From: JAWLFY01 sp964462125
GTDB lineage: Bacteria; Planctomycetota; Planctomycetia; Pirellulales; Pirellulaceae
DNA: 33,085 bases
Assembly: GCA_964462125.1 (NCBI GenBank)
Contig: CAYWXT010000027.1
Coordinates: 1-33,085 of the forward strand
Direction: 5' to 3'
Below the pieces are notes generated by a model. It was not told the DNA's origin and made no database searches. It worked only from the letters and a program-made list of their open reading frames with translations. The position numbers were made by a program, and so were the translations under genes. How positions within the stretch are numbered: position 1 is the first letter of the stretch; the number at the start of each line of letters is the position of its first letter. This document shows positions 15,705-24,181 of the stretch, piece after piece.

Positions 15705-17056
15705 TGTTGACCCATTCCCAATTATCCCGACGAGCGTTGCTGCGCGGGCTCGGCGTCACCCTTGCCTTGCCCGGTTTGGAATCGCTGGCACCGCCGGTTG
15801 CGAATGCTTCACAAGCGGGCGGTGGCGCCCCGCGACGGATGGCCTACATCTTTGTCCCCAACGGCGTTCACATTCCGGACTGGGTGCCCGAGTCGACCGG
15901 CTTTGGATACCGCCTCCCTTACATTCTCGAGCCGCTGGCCACCGCCCGTGATGACCTGCTGGTGCTCAGCGGTCTGACCCACGACAAAGGGCGGGCCAAC
16001 GGTGATGGCCCCGGTGACCACGCCCGCAGCGCGTCGGTCTTCTTGACGGGGGCCCAGCCGAGAAAGACGGATGGGTCCAACATTCGCGTCGGGATCTCGG
16101 TCGACCAGTACGCCGCCCGGCGGATCGGTCACGAAACCCGCTTGCCTTCGTTGGAACTTGGCTGTGAAGCGGGACGCAGCGCCGGCAATTGTGACTCAGG
16201 CTATAGCTGTGCTTACTCGTCCAATATTTCGTGGTCCTCGGAAACGACGCCGGTGGGCAAGGAAGTGAACCCGCGGTTGGCGTTCGAACGTTTGTTTTCC
16301 CAGGCCGAGTCGGGCGAAGACGTGAAGAGTCGCAGGCAACGATTGGCGAGGCGTAAGAGTGTTCTCGATTATGTCGCCGGGGATGCCCGAAAGCTGCAGT
16401 CGCAACTTGGACGCAACGACCAACGCAAGCTCGATGAGTATCTCAGCGGCGTTCGGCAGGTGGAGCGCCAGATCGAACATAGCGAGTTGGAGTCTCAGCA
16501 ACCCGGTGCGGCGGAGTTGGAGATCCCGGAAGGGGTGCCCCCGGAGTACGCCGATCATATTCGGCTGATGCTCGACATGATGGTGCTGGCGTTCCAAACC
16601 GATTCGACACGGATTGCCACGATGATGTTCGCCAACGCGGCGAGCAACCGAGACTATCGTCACATCGGCGTGCCCGACGGACACCACGATCTATCGCATC
16701 ACGGCGGTGATCCGACGAAACACGCGAAGATTCGTGAAATCAATCGCTTCCACGTGACCCAGTTGGCGTATTTTCTCCGACGGTTGAAGTCGATCCCCGA
16801 GGGGGACGCGACGCTGTTGGACAATTCCATGATCCTGTACGGCAGCGCGCTGAGCGACGGCAACCGTCACAACAACGAGAACATGCCGATCTTGCTTGCC
16901 GGCCGTGGCGGCGGGACCATCGATCCGGGACGCCATGTCGCCTTTCCAACGGAAACTCCGCTCTGCAACCTGTTCCTGTCGATGCTCGAACGGATGGGCA
17001 CTCCGGCACCCTACATCGGCGACAGCACCGGAGCACTGTCGGGGTTGCAGGTTTGA
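15701..17056 (+). CDS. DUF1552-family protein, twin-arginine exported
   Basis: DUF1552 proteins usually sit directly after DUF1592 genes in planctomycetes and related bacteria; the pair is thought to work together outside the cytoplasm, but the reaction is not established. The N-terminus has a twin-arginine type signal (SRRALLRGLG, then a hydrophobic stretch to about residue 36). The mature part shows the family segments RRMAYIFVPNGVH, LVLSGLTHDKG, GPGDHARSASVFLTG, and the later DGHHDLSHHGGDP. The His/Asp-rich segments could bind metal; the fold recalls sulfatase-like DUF1501 proteins. ATGA overlap with the previous stop signals translational coupling, and the next gene starts on its own stop codon. 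Confidence 0.93.
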   Translation: MMLTHSQLSRRALLRGLGVTLALPGLESLAPPVANASQAGGGAPRRMAYIFVPNGVHIPDWVPESTGFGYRLPYILEPLATARDDLLVLSGLTHDKGRANGDGPGDHARSASVFLTGAQPRKTDGSNIRVGISVDQYAARRIGHETRLPSLELGCEAGRSAGNCDSGYSCAYSSNISWSSETTPVGKEVNPRLAFERLFSQAESGEDVKSRRQRLARRKSVLDYVAGDARKLQSQLGRNDQRKLDEYLSGVRQVERQIEHSELESQQPGAAELEIPEGVPPEYADHIRLMLDMMVLAFQTDSTRIATMMFANAASNRDYRHIGVPDGHHDLSHHGGDPTKHAKIREINRFHVTQLAYFLRRLKSIPEGDATLLDNSMILYGSALSDGNRHNNENMPILLAGRGGGTIDPGRHVAFPTETPLCNLFLSMLERMGTPAPYIGDSTGALSGLQV

Positions 17057-19461
17057 TGCGCGGGCGAGTCAGGGTGAGTTGCATGGCAGCGACGCTGAAA
17101 ATGCCGTGGGTGCTGGCGTTTGTATTGGCCCTGTTCTGTGGCATGCCCCTTGCGCCCGCTCCCGTAGCGTCTGGAGACGAATCGGCCGCGGAGGACGAAG
17201 ATGGGCAATCGCTCGAGGCATTGACGCAGGCATTGCACAGTGACGAGGTCGACGAGCGCCGCGATGCGGCGTACGCATTGGCGAATCTGGGCGCCGATGC
17301 CGAGGGGGCCCTTCCGGAGCTGATCACGGCGTTGGACGATTCTGACAACCAGGTCTGGAAACGAGCCCTGCACGCCCTGGCCCGGATCGGGCCGCCCGCG
17401 GAACCGGCGGTCGAGCGGCTGATCGAGGATTTGGGGAATCGCAGCGACCAACGGCGTTACCGCAACGCCTTCGCACTCGGTCAGATCGGCCCTGGGGCGC
17501 TGCCGGCGCTGATAGACATCTTGCAGGACGGCCCCTCCTCCGCCCAAGGAGCGGCGGCCCAAGCGGTCGGCTGGATGGGGGAGCGAGCGGCACCGGCGAC
17601 GCCACAGTTGGTCGAATTGTTGCAGCACGAGCGGGAATCGCTGCGCGATGAGGCGGCCAAAGCAATCGGCCGGATCGGCGCCTCGGCGGAAGAGCCTCTC
17701 CTGGAGGTGCTCGATCACAACGACGCCGGAGTCCGCCTCGCCGTGATCGAGGCGCTGAGCCTCATCGGGGTCTCCTCCAGTGATGGAATCGCTGAATTGC
17801 GTGAAACGGTCGTGTCACCAGAGCCGGCGATTCGGGCCGCTGCCCTAGCGGCCTTGTCGAAATCGAACCTTGACAGCGACGCGCGGCTCGAATTGATCGC
17901 CAGTGCCATGACCGACGAGTCGGCCGAGGTTCGTGATGCCGCAATCGCCGTACTGCTACGGTTGGAGTCGGCCGAGGCCGCTGGGATCGTGCCGACACTG
18001 GAGGAAATGCTCCGCGGAACCGACCACGAGTTTCGCCAGTCGGCCGCCTTCGTGGCGGGGATGATGGGACCCTCGGCCGCCGACGTCATACCGGCACTGC
18101 TCGATGCGTGGGTGGAAACCTCCGCCGATCCAAAGACGTCCGAGGAACAAGAATTCACGATCGCCAATGCGCTGGGGCGAATGGGGATCGCGGCCGTCCC
18201 GGCGATTCTTGACAAGGCCCGCGATGGCAAGCTGACCGCCAACGCGGTCGCTGCGCCGTTGGCCGGGATCGGCCCCCTGGCGGTCGAGCCGTTGGTCGAA
18301 GCGTTGTCGGCCGAGGCTCCTGCCGTTCGGGCCGCCGCGGCGCGGGGACTTGGAGGAATCCAGCCGATCTCGGAGCAGACGCTCGATGAACTTTGCCAAC
18401 GGCTGCAAGACCCGCAAGCGGAAGTCCGTCTGGCCGCCACCCAAGCTCTGGCCCAAACCGGCACGGCGGCCAGTTCCCGTCAAGCTGAATTGGCCGCCGC
18501 GACCGAAGACGAGGACGCCCGGGTGCGTGCCGAGGCGCTGATGGCCTTGTCGAGTGTCGACGCCGAGCACGAACAGATCTTGTCCCAAGCCCGAGTGGCA
18601 CTCACGGATCCCGACGCCGACGTGCGGCATCGTGCGTTGAAGGTTGCAGGGAGTTTGGGGGAAAACGCGAAGGGATTGCTCGATCCGATGATTGCCGCCC
18701 TGGCTGATTCAGAGACGATCGTTCGCAGTGGTGCCGCTGCGGCGCTCGGTGAAATCGGCCCGGATGCTCAAGCCGCGGTCTCGACTTTGATCACCCTCCT
18801 GGAGGACGAAAATCTCGAGGTGCGTCTCGCGGCGGTCACCGCCTTGGGACAGTTCCCTTCTGAAGCCTCCACGGTCCTGCCACCTCTCCAGCCGTTGTTG
18901 GCGGATCCCGATCCCGAGGTGGTCCATGCGACCATCGAATCGTTGGGCAGCCTGGGGCCACCGGCTGCCGAGAGCCTCGACGCCTTAAGTGAACTGAGCG
19001 AGCATGCCGACGCATCGCTCCGTGCGGCGGCGCTGAAGGCGATCCGGAAGGTGGCTTCGGAACCGGAGGATGCGGTCGACTACCTGGTTGGTGGATTGGA
19101 CGACAGTGAATGGAACGTTCGGCGGGTCGCCGCGGAGTCGCTTGGCCAGATCGGACCGCCCGCCAGCCCTGCGGTCCCAGAACTGTTCCGACTGCTGGGG
19201 GTTGAAACTGACCGCGAGGCGGCGCGCCAGGCGCTACGGGAGATCGACGCGGTCGAACCGGCGGCGCTGCCAGTCTTGATGGAAGCCCTGGAATCCGACG
19301 ACGGCCGGCGCCGTTTCTATGCGACCTTCTTTCTGACCAAACTCGGTCCCGAGGCAGAGGAGGCTCTGCCGATTCTCAAAGAAATGCTCGAAGAGAGCAA
19401 CGGCCGACGAGCCCGCGGGCTGCGGAGAGCGATCGAAGCGATCGAGGGAGAAGAGGAGTAG
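17056..19461 (+). CDS. Secreted HEAT-repeat (PBS-lyase-like) solenoid protein
   Basis: The 801-residue protein is almost entirely helical repeats of about 31-39 residues, with recurring patterns such as VRLAAVTALGQF, VRRVAAESLGQIGPPA and VRAAAARGLGGI. These are the PBS-lyase type of HEAT repeat, normally a scaffold for protein-protein contact. A signal peptide is visible (MPWVLAFVLALFCGMPLAPAPVASG), so it is exported. The ATG at 17056 shares its A with the preceding TGA (TGATG); an ATG at 17083 is a shorter alternative closer to the signal core. I see no catalytic domain. The overlap with the DUF1552 gene puts it in the same transcription unit, suggesting a partner or assembly role for the DUF1592/DUF1552 pair. 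Confidence 0.9.
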   Translation: MRGRVRVSCMAATLKMPWVLAFVLALFCGMPLAPAPVASGDESAAEDEDGQSLEALTQALHSDEVDERRDAAYALANLGADAEGALPELITALDDSDNQVWKRALHALARIGPPAEPAVERLIEDLGNRSDQRRYRNAFALGQIGPGALPALIDILQDGPSSAQGAAAQAVGWMGERAAPATPQLVELLQHERESLRDEAAKAIGRIGASAEEPLLEVLDHNDAGVRLAVIEALSLIGVSSSDGIAELRETVVSPEPAIRAAALAALSKSNLDSDARLELIASAMTDESAEVRDAAIAVLLRLESAEAAGIVPTLEEMLRGTDHEFRQSAAFVAGMMGPSAADVIPALLDAWVETSADPKTSEEQEFTIANALGRMGIAAVPAILDKARDGKLTANAVAAPLAGIGPLAVEPLVEALSAEAPAVRAAAARGLGGIQPISEQTLDELCQRLQDPQAEVRLAATQALAQTGTAASSRQAELAAATEDEDARVRAEALMALSSVDAEHEQILSQARVALTDPDADVRHRALKVAGSLGENAKGLLDPMIAALADSETIVRSGAAAALGEIGPDAQAAVSTLITLLEDENLEVRLAAVTALGQFPSEASTVLPPLQPLLADPDPEVVHATIESLGSLGPPAAESLDALSELSEHADASLRAAALKAIRKVASEPEDAVDYLVGGLDDSEWNVRRVAAESLGQIGPPASPAVPELFRLLGVETDREAARQALREIDAVEPAALPVLMEALESDDGRRRFYATFFLTKLGPEAEEALPILKEMLEESNGRRARGLRRAIEAIEGEEE

Positions 19462-19465
19462 GCAA

Positions 19466-19484
19466 CTTCTGCGACGAACAGAAG
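19466..19484 (+). terminator. Weak hairpin after the HEAT-repeat gene
   Basis: CTTCTG (19466-19471) pairs with CAGAAG (19479-19484) around a 7-base loop, starting five bases after the stop codon. No T-run follows directly; the run of eight T at 19521-19528 is 36 bp further on. Termination here is possible but unproven. Confidence 0.25.
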
Positions 19485-19597
19485 CCTTCCCATACACTCT
19501 TCAAAAAACCACCGAAGCGATTTTTTTTCCGCGCACCGGGAAACCGAACGCCCAGCGGGGACATCTCATTGACGGCCGCATTGGGGCGTCGACAGTT

Positions 19598-19612
19598 CAG
19601 CTCAATGAGCTG
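19598..19612. promoter_or_regulatory. Palindrome upstream of the sigma factor gene
   Basis: CAGCTCAATGAGCTG has perfect 7-bp arms around one central base, and symmetry continues for two more pairs after one mismatch. A one-base loop is too small for an RNA hairpin, so a DNA operator is more likely. It lies 35 bp before the GTG start of the sigma factor gene. A second, looser inverted repeat (CTCATTGA at 19565-19572 with TCAATGAG at 19602-19609) shares its right half. Confidence 0.4.
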
Positions 19613-19647
19613 GACGTACGGGTCACGACGGATCATCGGACGGGACT

Positions 19648-20172
19648 GTGGAACGGATCAGTGAGGACCGCTTGCAGCAACTGATCGAGGCGCATGGCGC
19701 TGCGTTGACGCTGTACGCCCGCACCTGGTGCCACGTCCCCGAGGATGCGGTCCAGGAAGCTCTGGTCGACTTGCTGCGGCAAAGCCCCCTCCCCGATGAA
19801 CCGATCGCCTGGCTGTTCACGACGGTCCGCCGGCGAGCGATGAACTTGGCCCGTGGTGAACGATGCCGTCGCGAGCATCATCGCCGCGCCGCGGAGCTGC
19901 GCGACCATTGGTTTGTCGAGGACAGTGATGCGGTGCTGGCGAGCGCCGAGTTGGCGCGAATGCTGGAGCGACTGCCGCTGCTGGAACGCGAAGTCGTCGT
20001 GGCGCGCGTGTGGGGACAGCTGCCGTTTGAGCAGGTGGCGGAGCTGGTGGAGATTTCCTGCAGCGCTGCCCACCGTCGCTACCGACGCGCATTGGAGTTG
20101 CTCGCAGAAATGATGGATCCACCCCAAAACTCAGACAATACGCTGCCCAAATCGATCCCACAATCGAAGTAA
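19648..20172 (+). CDS. ECF-type RNA polymerase sigma factor
   Basis: The 174-residue protein has the two-domain layout of extracytoplasmic-function sigma factors. Region 2 covers about 8-75: DAVQEALVDLL matches the core-binding helix, and PIAWLFTTVRRRAMNLAR matches the -10 recognition segment. Region 4 covers about 105-151: LERLPLLEREVVVARVWGQLPFEQVAELVEIS followed by SAAHRRYRRALELL gives the helix-turn-helix. It starts with GTG at 19648; no better ATG lies nearby. A polar tail of about 20 residues follows. The next gene begins 16 bp downstream and encodes a single-pass membrane protein, the classic position for an anti-sigma partner. Which promoters it reads is unknown; the palindrome just upstream could be involved in its own control. 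Confidence 0.88.
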   Translation: MERISEDRLQQLIEAHGAALTLYARTWCHVPEDAVQEALVDLLRQSPLPDEPIAWLFTTVRRRAMNLARGERCRREHHRRAAELRDHWFVEDSDAVLASAELARMLERLPLLEREVVVARVWGQLPFEQVAELVEISCSAAHRRYRRALELLAEMMDPPQNSDNTLPKSIPQSK

Positions 20173-20188
20173 CGACCAGGAACAACCC

Positions 20189-20905
20189 ATGACGTCGAAT
20201 CCACCCCCATCGGACCGTCATCCACTCGAGAATTGCCTGCCTGACGATCTGCATGAGGTCGAGCAGATCCTGCAGGGAATCCGCCCCGCTCCGACGCGGC
20301 TGACCGCCGAGGCGGTGAGCGAGAAGGCGGTTGCCTTGGATCCAATGCCACATCATTCCGTCCAAAGACGCCCAGTTGCGACGATCGTGGCCTCGTGGAC
20401 CTGCGGCGCCGCGGTTGGCGGATTGGTGACCTTCCTCTTCATGAGTTTCCTTGCACCCCACGGCGACACCTCTCGCCCCGATTCCGAACCGCATGTCTCG
20501 ATCGCGGCGCGCGACGATCACGTGCCGGCCGAAGCAAACGTCGACGTCAGCGAGGAACGTCCGCGCGATACTCCCGTGGCGACCAGCGAGCCATCGCTTG
20601 ACCGTCCCGACGCTGCTTACCAAAAGCAAGATAGCCGGGTAACGATGCTCCTGGATCCATTATGGAACGTTCGAACGTCGGAACGCTCCGGAGACTCATC
20701 GCTTCGCGCCGGGATGCACCTGTATCCAGACGGCGACCGCTGGGTGAATCAGCAAGCGCCGCCCCTTCTCGCATCCAACCATCATCGTTCTGAAACGTCG
20801 CCGCTGACCGGCAGCGACCCGAATCCGAGCCGCAAGCCCTTTTCCCCATCGCCGGGAACGACGCGTCAGGAATTCCTTGCCGACCTGCTCGATGAAGGGA
20901 CGTAA
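20189..20905 (+). CDS. Single-pass membrane protein, possible anti-sigma partner
   Basis: No family is recognised. The 238-residue protein has a cytoplasmic-looking N-terminal 60 residues, one transmembrane helix at about 62-89 (VATIVASWTCGAAVGGLVTF and following), and a polar, Pro/Ser/Asp-rich remainder that looks disordered. The size, the helix position and the location directly after an ECF sigma gene fit an anti-sigma role. The N-terminal part lacks the HxxxCxxC zinc motif of ZAS-type anti-sigma factors, so the assignment rests on context only. Short helical segments (LHEVEQILQG and LTAEAVSEKAVAL) could be the sigma contact. The gap to the previous gene is 16 bp. Confidence 0.65.
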   Translation: MTSNPPPSDRHPLENCLPDDLHEVEQILQGIRPAPTRLTAEAVSEKAVALDPMPHHSVQRRPVATIVASWTCGAAVGGLVTFLFMSFLAPHGDTSRPDSEPHVSIAARDDHVPAEANVDVSEERPRDTPVATSEPSLDRPDAAYQKQDSRVTMLLDPLWNVRTSERSGDSSLRAGMHLYPDGDRWVNQQAPPLLASNHHRSETSPLTGSDPNPSRKPFSPSPGTTRQEFLADLLDEGT

Positions 20906-20965
20906 GGGGCGATTTTGCGATCAACCTTGTCATTCCTGTTCCACAAGTCAATCGGGAGAAACATC

Positions 20966-22519
20966 ATGGTGCGACATCGAAGTGCACGACGCAGCCCGCT
21001 GTGGCTACTGATCGCTTTCGCCGCCCTCACCCCCACCGCCACTGGACAATCGCCGACCGGTGAAGCGGGTTGGGTCCTTGAACAGGATGAAGCGGGTCGC
21101 GTGACGGTCCATACGATGGCCATGACGCTGCACCCGCGGAGTGAGCCCCGGCCGGCGATGAAGCATCGGCTCCTACCGAGCGAGCTCGATCTGCTCGATG
21201 GCAATGCCGCGACCTTCTATCTCAGCGCCATGGGATTTCTTGAGCAATCGGCTGCCCAGGAGCGAGTGAGACAGTTCAGGGTCGATGCGCTGAAACAAGG
21301 TCAGCAGGAGGGCAAAGGCAGCGAGGAAGTGCCACCTTATTCATGGCTGTCGATGACCCCAGAGCAACTTCCCCTGGATGAAGTGCGAGACTACCTGCAA
21401 CTCCTCTCGTTTCAAAAACGCTTTCTGACAGAAGCCGCTCGACGACGACATTTTGATTTGGATCGGAATGTCCAAGAGATTGACTACCCCGTTGGCTTTT
21501 TGCTTCCCGAGATCCAGGAACTACGCGAGCTGGCGCGGAACCAGAGCCTGCGTTGCAAGCTGGCCATTGCCGAAGAGCGGATCGAAGAGGCAATGAAGAT
21601 TCTTGGCCAGCAATACACTTTGGCCCGCCATTTGAGCCAGGACGTCTTTCTGGTTCCGGGCATGGTGGGCAACGCCATCGTCGGCATCGCGTGGAACGAT
21701 GCACTTCAACTGGCTCAGCACCCCGATGCTCCCAACCTCTATTGGGCATACGCATCATTGCCGCGACCCCTGCTCGATACGCGGCACGCATTTGCCGTCG
21801 AACATGACCTGTTTTATCTTCAATTCAAGCCGCTTCGCGAAGTCGACGAGCAGCTACATCCCGCCAGCTATTGGCGGGACTTTGTCGATCGTCTCATCCT
21901 GACGATTCGTGGCTTGGAGAATGAATCTGGATTGCCACCCCTTCCCGATGATCCAGACGAGGCGAGAGGGGTGATGACAGCTTTGATCGCCGCGGCCTAC
22001 CCCGCGGCAAAACAATACCTGCTCGAAGAATGGGGCCTGCCCGCTGACCAGGTCGAATCCTACCCCACCACCCAAGTCGTCTTCTTGGCTCTGGTTCGCG
22101 CTGGGGATGAAATCCGCGACGCTCATTACAAATGGGTTTACCTTCCTTCGTGGCAAGAGCAGGCTTATCGACGCATTCAGAGCAGTCGCCAGCCAGTCGA
22201 TACTGAGCGATTGGGATGGATCGCCGAACTGCCGCTCGGGCTGACGGGCAACGTCGGCGTATTGACGGACGCGTTGAGTCGTAGTGAACAACAGCTCGCC
22301 CTGCTTCAAACGATCGAAGCGATCCGAATGTACGCTGCCGAGAACCATGGCACACTGCCAGAAAGTCTCGATGATCTCCCCGTCCCAGCCCCAATCGATC
22401 CCGTTTCAGGCAAGCCGTTCGAATATCAAAGCGAGGAGGAACAGGCGGTCCTAAGCGGCCATCCGATGCGCCGCCAGCAATTCCGTCTCGTCCTCCGTGT
22501 CGTCCCGTCGGCGTCCTAA
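20966..22519 (+). CDS. Exported protein of unknown function with pseudopilin-like C-terminal segment
   Basis: The ATG at 20966 has GGGAGAA (20954-20960) just upstream and is followed by a signal peptide (basic MVRHRSARRS, then a hydrophobic core ending TATG); a TTG at 20915 is rejected. The 517-residue product is mostly helical and has no recognised catalytic motif. The last 80 residues (LLQTIEAIRMYAAENHGTLP, then DDLPVPAPIDPVSGKPFEY) resemble the C-terminal head of type II secretion pseudopilins, where a helix leads into a PxDPxxGxPF-type loop. The N-terminal pilin helix is absent, so it cannot join a pilus in the usual way. It probably shares a transcript with the sigma factor upstream (60-bp gap) and the DUF1559 gene downstream (41-bp gap). 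Confidence 0.75.
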   Translation: MVRHRSARRSPLWLLIAFAALTPTATGQSPTGEAGWVLEQDEAGRVTVHTMAMTLHPRSEPRPAMKHRLLPSELDLLDGNAATFYLSAMGFLEQSAAQERVRQFRVDALKQGQQEGKGSEEVPPYSWLSMTPEQLPLDEVRDYLQLLSFQKRFLTEAARRRHFDLDRNVQEIDYPVGFLLPEIQELRELARNQSLRCKLAIAEERIEEAMKILGQQYTLARHLSQDVFLVPGMVGNAIVGIAWNDALQLAQHPDAPNLYWAYASLPRPLLDTRHAFAVEHDLFYLQFKPLREVDEQLHPASYWRDFVDRLILTIRGLENESGLPPLPDDPDEARGVMTALIAAAYPAAKQYLLEEWGLPADQVESYPTTQVVFLALVRAGDEIRDAHYKWVYLPSWQEQAYRRIQSSRQPVDTERLGWIAELPLGLTGNVGVLTDALSRSEQQLALLQTIEAIRMYAAENHGTLPESLDDLPVPAPIDPVSGKPFEYQSEEEQAVLSGHPMRRQQFRLVLRVVPSAS

Positions 22520-22548
22520 GTGGCCTATCTGGATACTATCCATTATTT

Positions 22549-22553
22549 GGGAG
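22549..22553 (+). promoter_or_regulatory. Ribosome binding site deciding a GTG start
   Basis: GGGAG lies seven bases before the GTG at 22561. It supports GTG as the start of the DUF1559 protein, whose signal peptide would otherwise lack an initiator. Confidence 0.6.
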
Positions 22554-22560
22554 TTCTCTC

Positions 22561-24177
22561 GTGAATACTCAACCATCGCTCCGGCATCGCGGACCTCAGA
22601 CCGCGAGTTTCCTGCTTTGCCTCGTCGCAGTCATCGCCACGGGTAGCGTCGCGCCAACAGCAAACGCCGACGACCCGAGCAATCTTCACGAACAATTGGC
22701 GAAGATCGCCCCGTTGGTGGACGAGCAGACGATCGTCGTGGCGAAGTTCGATTTGGCGCACCTTGAGGTACCCGATCTCAATGACGTGCGACAGCAACCA
22801 GTGGACGAGGAGAGATGGCGGGTATGGACGAGCGGGGCCACCGAGCAACTGGAGTCGCTTCGCACCGCAACGGGAGGCCAGACGATCTATGCGATTCTAG
22901 ACATGCCCCACTCGTGGCCGGATCGACCGCTCATGCTGTTCACCGAAGCGACGGATCAAGTGAATCAAGAAGTGTTCGTGAAGCATGCGAAGTGGTTTCT
23001 TCCCGAGGCTCAGTTGCACGAGCATGACGAGTGGGTGATTGCGGTAAGCGGCGATCGGGAGCGAGCGGCGATCACGCCGGACAGTCGCGCCGCAATGCCT
23101 CGCCAAGAACTGGAGGATGCCTTTCAGGCCGTGGCTAGCTCCCCGATTCAGATTCTGCTCCTCCCCCCCAAACATCTTCGACGAACCGTGCAGGAGTTGA
23201 TGCCTCAAGTTCCCGCCTCCTGGGGTGGCGGTCCAAGCAAGGTCTGGACCGAAGGCGTTCGCTGGGCAGCGATCGGCGTTGATCCTGGCCAGATGAAGGC
23301 GGAGTGCGTCATCCAGTCGGCCTCCGAGCAGGCTGTGACGAGTTTGGAAAATCACGTCAACACGCTGCTGGATGAAGCTGTAGAGCGAATCCCGTCCAAA
23401 CCAGACGAGCAGGATCCCTGGCAGTCGATGCTGCAGCCCTTGCGCAATCAGCTTACCGCTGAACGCCAGGACGCGCGGTGGATCCTGTCAATCGAAGACG
23501 CTACATCGTACAAGGTCGCAGCGGCGATGCTGTTTGCTACACTTTCAGGGATCCAAAAGCACGCCGGCATCGAGAGCGACACGAAGAAGCTCAAGCAAAT
23601 TCTGCTTGCGATGCACAATTACGCGGACACCCACAAGGCCTTACCCCCGCGAGAGGAGGATCGAGACGAGCAAGGACGGCCTTACCTCAGTTGGCGAGTT
23701 CATCTGCTGCCGTTCCTGGATCAGACAGAGCTGTACCAACAATTCCGGCTCGACGAGCCCTGGGATAGTCCTCACAACGAGCCGCTGATCGAGAAAATAC
23801 CGAATGTTTACAACAGCTCGCAGTGGGACGTCCCCGAGGGGCACACAACTTTTCTGGCTCCGGAGGGTGAAGACACCATCTTTGGTGGTGATCAGGCAAC
23901 TCGCTTTCAAGATATCCATGATGGATTGAGCAATACAATCGCCGTGGTCGAAGTCCAATCGCAACTTGCGGTGCCGTGGACCGCGCCCGACGATTACGCC
24001 TTTGATCCGCAAGACCCTGGCGCGGGGTTGTGGGAATCATCCGACGGCACGTTCCTGGCCGCGGTCATGGACGGAAGCGTTCATCGTTCCCTGCGCAAGA
24101 ACGCATCAGCCGAGATGCTGCTGGGGCTGTTTCAAACGAGCGACGGCAAGTCGATCGACTGGGACGCACTACGATAA
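22561..24177 (+). CDS. Exported protein with C-terminal DUF1559 domain
   Basis: DUF1559 proteins are abundant in planctomycetes and usually look like type IV pilins or pseudopilins with a prepilin helix at the N-terminus. This 538-residue version differs. It has an ordinary signal peptide (FLLCLVAVIATGSVAPTANA), then about 320 residues of unrecognised mixed sequence. Only after about residue 340 come the DUF1559 features: KQILLAMHNYADTHKALPP, then LSWRVHLLPFLDQTELYQQF, DEPWDSPHNEPLI, DGLSNTIAVVEV and the ending GTFLAAVMDGSVH. The LSWRVHLLPFLDQ segment is diagnostic of the family. The domain therefore sits at the C-terminus without the pilin helix. It starts with GTG behind a good GGAG-type site. 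Its stop is only 4 bp from the stop of the opposing giant gene. Confidence 0.88.
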   Translation: MNTQPSLRHRGPQTASFLLCLVAVIATGSVAPTANADDPSNLHEQLAKIAPLVDEQTIVVAKFDLAHLEVPDLNDVRQQPVDEERWRVWTSGATEQLESLRTATGGQTIYAILDMPHSWPDRPLMLFTEATDQVNQEVFVKHAKWFLPEAQLHEHDEWVIAVSGDRERAAITPDSRAAMPRQELEDAFQAVASSPIQILLLPPKHLRRTVQELMPQVPASWGGGPSKVWTEGVRWAAIGVDPGQMKAECVIQSASEQAVTSLENHVNTLLDEAVERIPSKPDEQDPWQSMLQPLRNQLTAERQDARWILSIEDATSYKVAAAMLFATLSGIQKHAGIESDTKKLKQILLAMHNYADTHKALPPREEDRDEQGRPYLSWRVHLLPFLDQTELYQQFRLDEPWDSPHNEPLIEKIPNVYNSSQWDVPEGHTTFLAPEGEDTIFGGDQATRFQDIHDGLSNTIAVVEVQSQLAVPWTAPDDYAFDPQDPGAGLWESSDGTFLAAVMDGSVHRSLRKNASAEMLLGLFQTSDGKSIDWDALR

Positions 24178-24181
24178 GAGC

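Noticed and set aside
19503..19528. A-run and T-run as an intrinsic terminator
   Set aside because: AAAAAA (19503-19508) and the eight T (19521-19528) could pair only as an A-T stem without GC pairs, too weak for a convincing terminator.
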